From NCBI GenBank assembly GCA_002495025.1, contig DADP01000007.1, positions 1 to 21,087 of the forward strand: a stretch of 21,087 nt of DNA, in the 5' to 3' direction. This document shows, piece by piece, positions 1 through 7,257 of the stretch. Each line of letters starts with the position of its first letter. Within the stretch, counting starts at the first letter, position 1. The notes below the pieces were generated by a model, which saw only the letters and a list, made by a program, of their open reading frames with translations, did no database searches and was not told the DNA's origin. The position numbers and the translations under genes are program-made. This stretch comes from Desulfurococcaceae archaeon UBA285 (GTDB lineage Archaea; Thermoproteota; Thermoprotei_A; Sulfolobales; Desulfurococcaceae).

Positions 1-417
1 ACAACAGAGACATCACCCAATGCAACAACCGTAACGATTACTTTTACCGAAACACGCACTGTAACAATTACACTACCTGGTACTACTATTACAACAACTA
101 ATACTATTACCGAGACAGCAACTCGAATAGATACCACTACTATAGTAATTACAGAGAGAGAAATAGTTACAACTACCGAGACAGTAGAAAAAACCACCTC
201 CGTGACCTACATAGTCACCGAGGCAAAGATAATAACTCAAACCATGGTATCCAGCGTAATTGAAACCCTGTACTCCATACTACCACTAACTATAATTCAA
301 ACTGAAACAGAAACGACAACAATACTAGTACCAGATTATACAACAACTAGCATAGTAGGATTAGTAGCACTCGTTCTAGCAATAGCACTAACACTACAAC
401 TCACAAGAAAGAAGTAG
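1..417 (+). CDS. C-terminal part of a Thr-rich, membrane-anchored surface protein (5' truncated)
   Basis: The reading frame is open from the first base, so the gene begins upstream of the window and only its last 138 residues are seen. Roughly residues 1-105 are dominated by Thr, with Ile/Val alternation and recurring TIT, TET and VTIT units, a pattern typical of an extended, probably O-glycosylated stalk. About 20 hydrophobic residues (SIVGLVALVLAIALTLQL) then form one membrane span, and the chain ends in TRKK, a basic stop-transfer tail. This architecture is common in crenarchaeal S-layer-associated proteins and extracellular solute-binding proteins, where the Thr-rich linker joins an external domain to a C-terminal anchor. 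The functional domain lies outside the window, so the specific role cannot be named. Internal GTG (202) or ATG codons are unlikely starts because the stalk pattern continues upstream of them. A T-rich tract follows the stop. Confidence 0.8.
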   Translation, partial: TTETSPNATTVTITFTETRTVTITLPGTTITTTNTITETATRIDTTTIVITEREIVTTTETVEKTTSVTYIVTEAKIITQTMVSSVIETLYSILPLTIIQTETETTTILVPDYTTTSIVGLVALVLAIALTLQLTRKK

Positions 418-438
418 CTAACGAGAAGTAAACCACCA

Positions 439-456
439 ATTATTTTTTCTTTTTCA
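439..456 (+). terminator. Pyrimidine-tract terminator after the Thr-rich surface gene
   Basis: An 18-base T-rich tract (T runs of six and five bases broken by C) begins about 20 bp after the stop of the surface-protein gene and before the next operon. Short oligo-T tracts without a stem-loop are the usual intrinsic termination signal in Crenarchaeota. The call rests on composition and position only. Confidence 0.5.
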
Positions 457-509
457 CAGATTTTACCCATTAATTTCTTTAATTGACACTAAGAAATAGG
501 TGTTGATTT

Positions 510-2006
510 TTGAATGTATTGAAAATAGTAGTTATTGGTAGTGGAGTTGTAGGGGCTTCTATAGCACGTGTATTGTCAAGGTATCAGGGGCTAGAAGTCA
601 TAGTCCTAGAGAGAGAACCTGATGTTGGCTGGGGTGTAAGTAAAGCAAATACCTCAATAATACATCCAGGTCATGAAGAAGACCCCGATCAACATCCATT
701 AAGAGCAAAGCTCTGTGTTAGAGGAAATATGCTTTGGAGGCAATGGGTAAGAGAATTATCAATACTGTCAACATGGCCGGGCGAGTTAATGCTCTATACG
801 AACACCGCTGAGGAAAAAGAAGCACGTAAATACCTCGAGTACGCCAAGAGAAACAGTGTTCCAGGCGTGAGAATACTAGATAAAAACGAAGTACAAGCAG
901 TTGAGCCAGCTGTAAATCCAGGTGTAGAGGGAGCACTATATGCTCCAACAGCAGGATTGATCTCTCCATTCGAAGCAGTACCAGCAATAATCGAGAACGC
1001 TGTTGACAACGGTGTAAAACTACTTGTTGAAACAGAAGTTAGAAATATAAGGATTTCGAGTGGGAGAGTTCTAGGTGTTGAAACAAACAAGGGGTTTATA
1101 CAAGCAGATATTGTAGTGAACGCGGCCGGCCTCCATGCAGACACTATATCACATATGGCGGGGGTTGAGCCAGAATTCAAAATCACTCCTAGAAAAGGAG
1201 AATACATATTATTCGATGAAACAGTAGAATCAAAACCCCGAATAATCCTCCATACAACTCCAACACCCAAGACGAAAGGTGTATATGCTATTACTACTGT
1301 TCACGGAAATCTAATGATAGGGCCAACAGCCGAAGACATGCCATACGAATTCAAAGAAGACACCTCGACTAGTAGAGAGGGTATTGAATACATATATAGA
1401 GAAGCCGCGAGAATACTGAAAAACCCGCCTCCTAAAAACCGTGTAATTAGGGTTTTCGCGGGTGTTAGACCAGAACCCCCGGGTGGGCACTGGTTGATCA
1501 AGGCATATAGTGATCCATGGGGATTTGTAAACGTTGCTGGAATAAGATCACCTGGATTAACAGCAGCACCAGCCATAGCGGAATACGTATTAGACTTGAT
1601 TAGAGAAACATACGATGTAAAACTCGTTGAGAAACAAAAATGGAATCCATATAGAAGAGATATCACTAGAATTAAAAACAAAAGACTTGATGAAATAGAC
1701 GAACTGGTTAAATCCAATCCTAATTACGGAGAGATAATATGTTATTGTAAAATGGTTTCTAAAGCAGAGGTTTTGGAAGCTATTGAGAGAATAAAGAAAA
1801 TTGGAGCGAGAGTCACTGTTGACGGCGTGAAATTCAGAGTATACACTGGTTTCGGCAAGTGTCAAGGTTCATTTTGTAGATGGCGGGTTGCAAACATTAT
1901 ATCCATGGAGTTAGGCATACCGCTACAAGAAGTAGTAGTTAAACACTCACCATATGGTATTGGAGATGTTAAAAAACTATGGAGGGAAAAGGTGAGTGTG
2001 CAGTGA
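510..2006 (+). CDS. GlpA-like FAD-dependent oxidoreductase (DAO domain plus BFD-like iron-sulfur domain)
   Basis: The 498-residue protein opens with a Rossmann FAD-binding motif (VVIGSGVVGASIARVL, about residues 7-22) followed by ERE, as in the DAO superfamily that includes anaerobic glycerol-3-phosphate dehydrogenase GlpA. An 'AGVRP' segment and a glycine-rich second FAD contact (VNVAGIRSPGLTAAPA) lie near residues 315-355. The C-terminal ~90 residues form a BFD-like [2Fe-2S] module, with Cys411 and Cys413 (CYC) and Cys451 and Cys456 (KCQGSFC). The start is a TTG at 510 with AGGTG at 498-502. The downstream GlpB-like and DUF1667 genes overlap by 4 bp each, so the three are translated together. 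Family knowledge suggests oxidation of glycerol 3-phosphate or a related 2-hydroxyacid. The substrate is unproven, and no glycerol kinase or transporter lies in the window. Confidence 0.85.
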   Translation: MNVLKIVVIGSGVVGASIARVLSRYQGLEVIVLEREPDVGWGVSKANTSIIHPGHEEDPDQHPLRAKLCVRGNMLWRQWVRELSILSTWPGELMLYTNTAEEKEARKYLEYAKRNSVPGVRILDKNEVQAVEPAVNPGVEGALYAPTAGLISPFEAVPAIIENAVDNGVKLLVETEVRNIRISSGRVLGVETNKGFIQADIVVNAAGLHADTISHMAGVEPEFKITPRKGEYILFDETVESKPRIILHTTPTPKTKGVYAITTVHGNLMIGPTAEDMPYEFKEDTSTSREGIEYIYREAARILKNPPPKNRVIRVFAGVRPEPPGGHWLIKAYSDPWGFVNVAGIRSPGLTAAPAIAEYVLDLIRETYDVKLVEKQKWNPYRRDITRIKNKRLDEIDELVKSNPNYGEIICYCKMVSKAEVLEAIERIKKIGARVTVDGVKFRVYTGFGKCQGSFCRWRVANIISMELGIPLQEVVVKHSPYGIGDVKKLWREKVSVQ

Positions 2007-3262
2007 AAACTCTCTACTATGATACAGTAGTTATTGGTGGAGGACCAGCTGGAATAGCAGCAGCTATAAAAACAAGAGAGAAAGGATTGAAAACACTCCT
2101 CATTGAAAACCGCGATGTACTTGGCGGTATTCCACTACAGTGTATCCATCCGGGATTTGGAATACACTATTATAAACAAGATTTAACTGGTACAGAGTTT
2201 ATTACAAGGCTTTTAGACAAGCTAGTAGAGTCGAAAACAGAGTATTTGACGAAAACGTATGTACACAGTATTGAATACATTGACTACAATGACAAAGTAG
2301 TAAACGTCATATCGCCAAGTGGAGTCTTAGAAGTACACGCAGAGACAATTATCTATGCTACTGGCGCACGGGAAAGACACATATTTGAAATAGGTGTTTA
2401 TGGAGACCGAGTAGACGGTGTATATACAGCTGGCGAGGCCCAGACACTAATGGATATATTTGGAGTTCTCCCGGGTAGAGAAGTAGTGGTAATTGGTTCT
2501 GGAGATGTAGGATTAATTATGGCTAGAAGGTTTGCACTAGAAGGAGCTAGAGTTAAAGCAGTAGTAGAAATACTACCATATCCAGGTGGATTAATGAGAA
2601 ATGTAGTACAGTGTCTAAGAGATTACGATATACCCCTCCTCCTAGGACACACAGTTGTAAAAATTATTGGTAAAAAGAGAGTAGAGAAAGTCATTGTTGC
2701 AAAAGTAGACGAGAACTTGAAGATCATACCGGGGACAGAGTTTGAAATACCATGTGACACTGTTATCGTGTCAGCTGGTTTAAGACCAAACATAGACCTA
2801 CTCGAGAAAATAGGTGTTGTCATAGACCCGGCAACAGGGGGTCCTGTAGTAAACGAATACTTAGAGACTAGTAAACCAGGTATATTTGTTGCTGGAAACG
2901 CCCTTGTAATAAACGATTTAGTCGACTATGCTGTTGAACAAGGTGAGAGAGCCGCAGAAGGTGCACACAAATTCGTCGAGAATAATGGATTACCAAGTGA
3001 GAAGTGGATTAGAGTTGTTAAGGGGAGGAATATACGTCTCATCGTACCACACTACATCAGTGGAAAGAGAGAAGTAGTATTATATGCTAGAGTTTCACAA
3101 CCCGAGAAAAACGTGTATATAGAAATACCAGAGGTAAACTATAGAGTATTCAGTTATGGTGTAAGACCATCTGAAATGATTAGAATAAAGCTTAAACCAG
3201 AACACTTCAAGAAAATGAGCAGTGATGATAAAATAACAATACAGGTGACTCCTAGACAATGA
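2003..3262 (+). CDS. GlpB-like NAD/FAD-dependent pyridine nucleotide-disulfide-type oxidoreductase
   Basis: This 419-residue flavoprotein belongs to the family encoded beside GlpA-like proteins and DUF1667 in Thermotogae, Firmicutes and Thermoproteota. It shows an FAD-binding GGGPAG (residues 12-17), an ATGARER segment (119-125), a second dinucleotide motif VVVIGSGDVG (161-170) and a C-terminal FAD motif GIFVAGNA. A Cys in LQCIHPGFG (Cys47) lies just after the first fold. It probably passes electrons between the GlpA-like partner and NAD or another carrier; this is inferred from family and context. I prefer the GTG at 2003: it overlaps the upstream stop as GTGA, has AGGTGA at 1990-1995 with a 7-nt spacer, and places the Rossmann motif at a normal distance from the N-terminus. 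An in-frame ATG at 1979 would add eight residues. Confidence 0.85.
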   Translation: MKTLYYDTVVIGGGPAGIAAAIKTREKGLKTLLIENRDVLGGIPLQCIHPGFGIHYYKQDLTGTEFITRLLDKLVESKTEYLTKTYVHSIEYIDYNDKVVNVISPSGVLEVHAETIIYATGARERHIFEIGVYGDRVDGVYTAGEAQTLMDIFGVLPGREVVVIGSGDVGLIMARRFALEGARVKAVVEILPYPGGLMRNVVQCLRDYDIPLLLGHTVVKIIGKKRVEKVIVAKVDENLKIIPGTEFEIPCDTVIVSAGLRPNIDLLEKIGVVIDPATGGPVVNEYLETSKPGIFVAGNALVINDLVDYAVEQGERAAEGAHKFVENNGLPSEKWIRVVKGRNIRLIVPHYISGKREVVLYARVSQPEKNVYIEIPEVNYRVFSYGVRPSEMIRIKLKPEHFKKMSSDDKITIQVTPRQ

Positions 3263-3624
3263 AGGAGCTTGAACTCTACTGTATAATGTGTCCAGCTAGT
3301 TGTACACTGAGAGTTATTGTGAAAGATAGAGAGATACAAGTATATGGAAATCAGTGTCCAAGAGGAGTAGAATATGCTAAACAAGAAGTACTAGAACCAC
3401 GCAGACACGTAATGAGTGTTGTAAGAGTAAAAAACGGTGATATGCCAACAGTATCGGTTGTTACACGGAGCCCAGTACCAAAGGACTGTATATGGAGGAT
3501 AATGGAGCAACTAGCAAAAATAGAACTAGAGGCCCCGGTTGAAATAGGAGACGTTGTAATTAGAGATATCTGTGGAACAGATATTATTGCAACACGGCGT
3601 GTTAAGAGAATTGAATTACTTTGA
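3259..3624 (+). CDS. DUF1667 family small cysteine-motif protein
   Basis: This 121-residue protein begins with YCIMCPASCTLRV and then NQCPRGVEYAKQE, giving Cys8, Cys11, Cys15 and Cys33, a CxxCxxxC...C set that suggests an iron-sulfur cluster or metal site. The rest matches the DUF1667 pattern (PRRHVMSVVRVKNG, MPTVSVVTRSPVPKD). The family is almost always encoded third in an operon with GlpA-like and GlpB-like oxidoreductases and is thought to be an electron-transfer component; its biochemistry is not settled. The ATG overlaps the preceding stop (ATGA at 3259-3262), strong evidence for one operon. The 3' end overlaps the convergent nikR gene by 9 bp. Confidence 0.85.
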   Translation: MKELELYCIMCPASCTLRVIVKDREIQVYGNQCPRGVEYAKQEVLEPRRHVMSVVRVKNGDMPTVSVVTRSPVPKDCIWRIMEQLAKIELEAPVEIGDVVIRDICGTDIIATRRVKRIELL

Positions 3625-4053
3625 AGTTGTTTCAAGAGACGAGACGAGGAAGGGTCTAACTAGTTTTACTCCACGTACTCTCTCTAATCTTCCAACAAAC
3701 TGTTTAATTGAATCAACACTGCCTTTTACCACTATAACCAACATACAGTTTCTTTCATCTAGGTGAATATGTATTGATGCAGATATAACATCTAGAAAAC
3801 CATGTTGTATATCGGTTAGTTCTTCATCTACGTGTCCAATTTCATGATCATATAGTACTACAACAACACCTGTTGCAAAACCCCCTGTTCTCCAGGCATG
3901 CTCAGAGATATATAGTCTCAACGCTTCTTGGACAATTCTCGAGAAATTATCAATTTCTAGTTCTTTCATCAACTCGTGGAGCTTCTCGGCTAGCTCGCTA
4001 GGCAGATATACACCAACACGTAGTGGTTTATTCTCCTGCAAGTAAACACCCAC
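3616..4053 (-). CDS. nikR: NikR nickel-responsive transcriptional regulator
   Basis: The 145-residue protein has the NikR layout: an N-terminal ribbon-helix-helix DNA-binding domain (about residues 11-52, PLRVGVYLPSELAEKL...NFSRIVQEALR) and a C-terminal ACT-like nickel-binding domain. The high-affinity nickel ligands are intact: His84 in DIQH, His95 and His97 in SIHIHLDERNC, and Cys103, with the 11-2-6 spacing of E. coli His76/His87/His89/Cys95. It should therefore bind nickel and repress uptake genes. No nickel transporter or nickel enzyme lies in the window, so its targets are elsewhere. The gene is convergent with the GlpA-like operon and its last 9 bp overlap DUF1667. The start is uncertain: GTG at 4053 has no clear ribosome site, and an in-frame TTG at 4041 preceded by GGGTG is an alternative. 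Confidence 0.9.
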   Translation of the reverse strand: MGVYLQENKPLRVGVYLPSELAEKLHELMKELEIDNFSRIVQEALRLYISEHAWRTGGFATGVVVVLYDHEIGHVDEELTDIQHGFLDVISASIHIHLDERNCMLVIVVKGSVDSIKQFVGRLERVRGVKLVRPFLVSSLETTSK

Positions 4054-4140
4054 TATAATTATTTCTATTTGAAGCTAATAAGGAGCGGACCAGTATCTAC
4101 GTGGTTAGAAACAGTTATTCCAGTGATTAAAATCAAGGGT

Positions 4141-4914
4141 TTAGTATTGCAGTGGAACTCTATACTTTGTTTTATCTATTAAACCAGCTTCTTTAAAACT
4201 CCTTGCTCTATTACGACAGCTCTCGCATTGACCACAGTGGACGTCTCCTTCTTGGTAGCAACTCCACGTGTCATATATAAGGTCGCCTATTAACTCATAG
4301 CATTTCGCTAAGAGCTCGGGTTTAGTGAGAGACTCTCGAGACGGCGACCATAATTCCAAGTCTCGCATATTTCTAAAGTGACACATTCTAACAGCTGTTT
4401 CAATAGATAAAACGCATTCTGGAGTGCAATCTGGGTAGTTGAAGTCTCTTATTTCTGGATTGTATACAGCATCATTTAGTTGTGCTCCATATATAACAAA
4501 TGTTTTTGTATTAGTTAATTCTCTAATAGTGTATGCATAGGCAGATGCAATAGTAAGCATAACAATGTTTCTAATCGGGACAACAACACTTGGCGTGTAT
4601 TTTTCTTCGATTTTCACAGTGCTATCTGTTAACTGTGTCCCCCTCCACAATTCCCGCATAAACTCCATGTTGACAACTCTGTGTTCAATAATCCTACCCC
4701 ATCCTTTCTCTCTCGCCAACTCATCTAGTTTTACTACTAGTTGTTTAGCAATCTCTATTTCCTTCTGTGCTTTTTGACCATAGTTAAAAGTTAATACGTG
4801 TGCATTACAGCCTCTACTAAGCCATAGAGCTAGGTAGCAAATGCTATCCGGGCCCCCGCTGACTACTGCAATTACTCTACATGGTTCATTCGTAACTGGC
4901 GTTAATCCATTCAT
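4141..4914 (-). CDS. queC: QueC, 7-cyano-7-deazaguanine (preQ0) synthase
   Basis: QueC converts 7-carboxy-7-deazaguanine, ammonia and ATP to preQ0, the base inserted by archaeal tRNA-guanine transglycosylase on the way to archaeosine. The 257-residue protein has the ATP-pyrophosphatase loop VVSGGPDSICYL (SGGPDS at 19-24) and a C-terminal zinc cluster of four cysteines (CYQEGDVHCGQCESC). Length is near the family norm, and there is no fused glutamine amidotransferase domain, so it is plain QueC rather than the GAT-QueC archaeosine enzyme. It is the most downstream gene of the queD-queE-queC series. A 98-bp gap with TATA-like motifs separates it from queE, so it may also have its own promoter. 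The ATG at 4914 has a weak AGGCGAT upstream. Confidence 0.93.
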   Translation of the reverse strand: MNGLTPVTNEPCRVIAVVSGGPDSICYLALWLSRGCNAHVLTFNYGQKAQKEIEIAKQLVVKLDELAREKGWGRIIEHRVVNMEFMRELWRGTQLTDSTVKIEEKYTPSVVVPIRNIVMLTIASAYAYTIRELTNTKTFVIYGAQLNDAVYNPEIRDFNYPDCTPECVLSIETAVRMCHFRNMRDLELWSPSRESLTKPELLAKCYELIGDLIYDTWSCYQEGDVHCGQCESCRNRARSFKEAGLIDKTKYRVPLQY

Positions 4915-4963
4915 ATCTATCGCCTATTAGCAATTCTATTATTATCTAAGAGAATTATGTTTT

Positions 4964-4975
4964 GCTTTATATTTC
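4964..4975 (-). promoter_or_regulatory. Possible TATA-type promoter for queC
   Basis: On the minus strand the queE-queC gap contains GAAATATAAAGC (4975-4964), a TATA-box-like element. Initiation about 25 nt downstream would give a short leader of some 30 nt before the queC ATG. A second candidate (CATATAAACC) lies at about 4985-4994. This is motif-based only; read-through from queE is equally possible. Confidence 0.35.
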
Positions 4976-5012
4976 AACTAAAAAGGTTTATATGTGTGGA
5001 TTGAATTTCTTG

Positions 5013-5720
5013 TTAAACACCCTGTCTCCCACTATAGATACATATGTGTATTCTAGGGGAAAATCTAACACCATACTTTTTAGATAACTCTATAACTAGT
5101 GGTGCTCGTTCAATGTATTCTTCTCTAGTAGATGCAAGCGGCATAAACAACACTCTATCTCTATGTTTACTAATAATCTCTGCGAGTAGTGGGTGACCAA
5201 GTATTTCTTCAACGTCTTTTTCATTTAAAACAACGAATTTAAAGTATGCTTTTCCACTCTTTTTAAACCACTCTATAGCTTCTGGTATGAGCCTCTCGCG
5301 TTCAGGTATCATGGAATTACCTAGTTTTAATGATACATTGTATTGGGAGACGTAATTGTCAAACTCTATTGTTGGTTTTATTGTGCCATTTGTTTCTACT
5401 TCTACGAATAAATCAGTGTATTTGGATTTTAGAATACCTAGTAGTATTGACAGCTCTTTCTGCCATAGTAGTGGTTCTCCACCAGTAATAACCAAGTGTC
5501 TTCGCCTAGTTAAAAACTCGTTGAATTCCTGGATTAAATTAATCAATTCCTCTACTGTATACAATTCACCATTACTCCACGCGTACTTGGTATCACACCA
5601 TACACACTTGAGGTTGCAACCAGATACCCTTATGAAGAGAGCTGGTACTCCACTATTAACTCCTTCCCCCTGAATAGAGTAGAATATTTCACTTATTGGA
5701 ATTACTATTTTAGAATCCAC
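5013..5720 (-). CDS. queE: QueE, 7-carboxy-7-deazaguanine synthase (radical SAM)
   Basis: QueE rearranges 6-carboxy-tetrahydropterin to 7-carboxy-7-deazaguanine, the step before QueC. The 235-residue protein shows the family N-terminus (EIFYSIQGEGVNSG), the QueE-type radical SAM cluster motif Cys35-x3-Cys39-x2-Cys42 (CNLKCVWCDTKYAW) and the SAM-binding glycine motif VITGGEPLLW. A VEVETNGT segment follows, as expected. The GTG start at 5720 has AGGGGTTG just upstream. It lies 42 bp downstream of queD on the same strand and 98 bp upstream of queC, so the three preQ0 genes are in pathway order and probably co-transcribed. Length and motifs look intact. Confidence 0.93.
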   Translation of the reverse strand: MDSKIVIPISEIFYSIQGEGVNSGVPALFIRVSGCNLKCVWCDTKYAWSNGELYTVEELINLIQEFNEFLTRRRHLVITGGEPLLWQKELSILLGILKSKYTDLFVEVETNGTIKPTIEFDNYVSQYNVSLKLGNSMIPERERLIPEAIEWFKKSGKAYFKFVVLNEKDVEEILGHPLLAEIISKHRDRVLFMPLASTREEYIERAPLVIELSKKYGVRFSPRIHICIYSGRQGV

Positions 5721-5762
5721 TTTTCAACCCCTAAATCCCGAGTTGAAGCGTCAAAGTAGGAG

Positions 5763-6698
5763 CTAGGTGTTTAAGTATTTTACAAGTATTTCTTCTAGTT
5801 TCTTCATCCAGAGTGGTTTAGTTCTAGCAATATATACAGCTCCTTTATCTACTCCTTCACGTAGAATTACTCCGACTGATGTTACGTTTCCTGGCATCCT
5901 CTTCAGGATCTCCTCGGCAATGTATTTTGTAATGTTTTCAATAGTTGGTTCTTCATCTAGTATTTTGACTTCTGATATTGGGAGTGTATAGTCGTGTATT
6001 CCCTCCACTGTTTCATAGTATATTCTTACATGTCTATCCTTTACTGCAACAACATACTTCTTGTTAACAACTAGTTTATGGTCAAATTCATTTACAACAT
6101 CTTTTACAATTCGCTTAACAATATTGAAGTCTACAACCATGCCGTCGGACGCTTTAAATCCACCTATAACTACATCTACGTAGTAAGATGAGTGTGCATG
6201 AGTTGCTCTACACTTCCCTGGATAGTCGGCCATGAAGTGTGCATAATCAATATTGGTAATGTTCTCTATGAATATAACCATGTATTCAGATGTGTCTACG
6301 GGGATAACATCAATTAAAATCCCTTGACCTGTAATGTAGTGTTTAATACATGTTTCTATTGATGGAGCCATGGATTTATCAATTACTAATATATTTGGGG
6401 TTTCTTGGTCAATAATACTCATTATTGAACTGCATAAATCAGTGGAGTCTAGTAGACTACTATCTACCACTAATAGTTTTACTTTGTTTTCAATTGTGAA
6501 AATAGAAATACAGGATTCGCTTCTTCCACAGTTGACACTGTGATATATGTATTGTTTGTTTTTACCTACTAGAAACCATGCAATCAATTGATCTAATCTC
6601 CCAGTATAGTAGTTAAAACCGCTACTTAATAGTAACTCGGGGGTTAGTAGTGTTTTTCTCGTGTAGTACTCGGAAATCCCAGACTCTCTATCCTCCAT
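5763..6698 (-). CDS. queD: QueD / 6-pyruvoyl-tetrahydropterin synthase family protein with long N-terminal extension
   Basis: Residues ~150-311 form a QueD/PTPS domain, which makes 6-carboxy-5,6,7,8-tetrahydropterin from dihydroneopterin triphosphate. Zinc ligands His154 (DYAHFM), His167 and His169 (THAHSSYY), the catalytic Cys163 (KCRATHAH), the Asp206-His207 pair (EFDHKLV), the PTIENI segment and the late Glu281 (LREG) are all present, so the enzyme looks complete. The protein is 311 residues whereas most QueD proteins are about 120-150. The first ~148 residues are an added region that I do not recognise, with several hydrophobic strands (KLLVVDSSLL, PNILVIDKS, GILIDVIPVD) and scattered cysteines. 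The ATG at 6698 has GAGGTG about 5 nt upstream and the reading frame is continuous. It is first in the queD-queE-queC series, which fixes its role in preQ0 and archaeosine synthesis. Confidence 0.85.
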   Translation of the reverse strand: MEDRESGISEYYTRKTLLTPELLLSSGFNYYTGRLDQLIAWFLVGKNKQYIYHSVNCGRSESCISIFTIENKVKLLVVDSSLLDSTDLCSSIMSIIDQETPNILVIDKSMAPSIETCIKHYITGQGILIDVIPVDTSEYMVIFIENITNIDYAHFMADYPGKCRATHAHSSYYVDVVIGGFKASDGMVVDFNIVKRIVKDVVNEFDHKLVVNKKYVVAVKDRHVRIYYETVEGIHDYTLPISEVKILDEEPTIENITKYIAEEILKRMPGNVTSVGVILREGVDKGAVYIARTKPLWMKKLEEILVKYLNT

Positions 6699-6722
6699 AA
6701 TTACACCTCGAATTTCACTCTG

Positions 6723-6732
6723 TATTAATATA
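6723..6732 (-). promoter_or_regulatory. Possible TATA-type promoter for the que operon
   Basis: The minus strand reads TATATTAATA about 25-35 nt upstream of the queD start, in a 145-bp gap after the small orphan gene. Its position fits a TATA box for a transcript with a very short leader. Nothing else recognisable was seen in this gap. Motif-based only. Confidence 0.4.
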
Positions 6733-6843
6733 GCAAGTATAACTCCTACTTTGCTAGATTAGACTCATAGAGTGAAAGACTAATTAATGTAAAGAGTATA
6801 GGTAGATGGTGGGTAAAGAAAGTTGGAGATGGAATTCGAGATT

Positions 6844-7098
6844 CTACTCTACGCATCCTTCTTGTATTAAATTCAATACTCTTTCTCTTATTGAGGTTGC
6901 AATGATATATCTTTCTAGTAATGATGCATTGTTATTCATTAGCTCTCTTCCTTTTTTAATCCAAGTAGTTATCTCTGCGTGACTGCATTTTGCTAGTAGA
7001 CGTAACAATAGTGGTAGATAGTATTCTTTAACGTTTTCTATTTCTCTTTCGAAATACGAGTTCAATGCATTAATAGATGGCGTTGTGTTTTCAGCCAT
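6844..7098 (-). CDS. Small helical protein of unknown function
   Basis: An 84-residue protein that I cannot assign. It appears mostly alpha-helical: SINALNSYFEREIENVKEYYLPLLLRLLAK, then AEITTWIKKGRELMNNN and YIIATSIRERVLNLIQ, with two cysteines (LAKCSHA and EGCVE) and no signal peptide or membrane span. I prefer the ATG at 7098, preceded by GGTG with 6 nt spacing; a GTG at 7107 is in frame but itself forms part of that GGTG. It is bounded by non-coding DNA on both sides (145 bp to queD, 316 bp to iorB), so it seems to be a single-gene transcript. AT-rich codon use matches the neighbours. It could be a DNA-binding or complex subunit, but nothing in the sequence establishes this. Confidence 0.6.
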   Translation of the reverse strand: MAENTTPSINALNSYFEREIENVKEYYLPLLLRLLAKCSHAEITTWIKKGRELMNNNASLLERYIIATSIRERVLNLIQEGCVE

Positions 7099-7132
7099 TA
7101 CATGCACCGTTGGTGAAATCGCCGTAGTTGAC

Positions 7133-7145
7133 TTAAAAAAGGGGT
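7133..7145 (-). promoter_or_regulatory. Possible TATA-type promoter for the small orphan gene
   Basis: The minus strand has a C-run followed by a T-run and AAG (CCCCTTTTTTAAG) about 35-45 nt upstream of the ATG at 7098. This resembles a BRE/TATA element placed for initiation some 10-15 nt before the start codon. It is a motif call without experimental support. The T-run could instead be a terminator for RNA made upstream on the same strand. Confidence 0.35.
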
Positions 7146-7193
7146 TTTTGGGGAATACTTCACACTATGGATTTAACAAGTGATCTTCTGCAA

Positions 7194-7213
7194 GGTATTA
7201 CAATTGTAATACC
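7194..7213. repeat. Perfect 20-bp palindrome, possible operator or hairpin
   Basis: GGTATTACAATTGTAATACC reads identically on both strands over 20 bp with no mismatch. As RNA it gives an 8-bp stem with an AATT loop. It lies in the spacer between the orphan gene and iorB, about 26 nt downstream (minus strand) of a TATA-like TTTTTAAA at 7225-7232, so a repressor bound here would cover a predicted start site. A related GGTATTACC is at 7392-7400. The bound factor, if any, is unknown. Confidence 0.6.
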
Positions 7214-7257
7214 ATATCCCAGTGTTTAAAAACGGTTTCATCTAATCATTGCGGAAG

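Noticed and set aside
794..1717. Minus-strand open frames inside the GlpA-like gene
   Set aside because: The plus-strand protein has clear FAD and iron-sulfur motifs; the antisense products have none.
1979..2002. Upstream ATG as the start of the GlpB-like gene
   Set aside because: GTG at 2003 has a better-placed AGGTGA and a GTGA stop-start overlap, and yields the usual N-terminal length.
3625..4140. A NikR operator near nikR or the GlpA-like operon
   Set aside because: I saw no GTATGA/TCATAC-type or TATWATT-type inverted repeat at the expected spacing.
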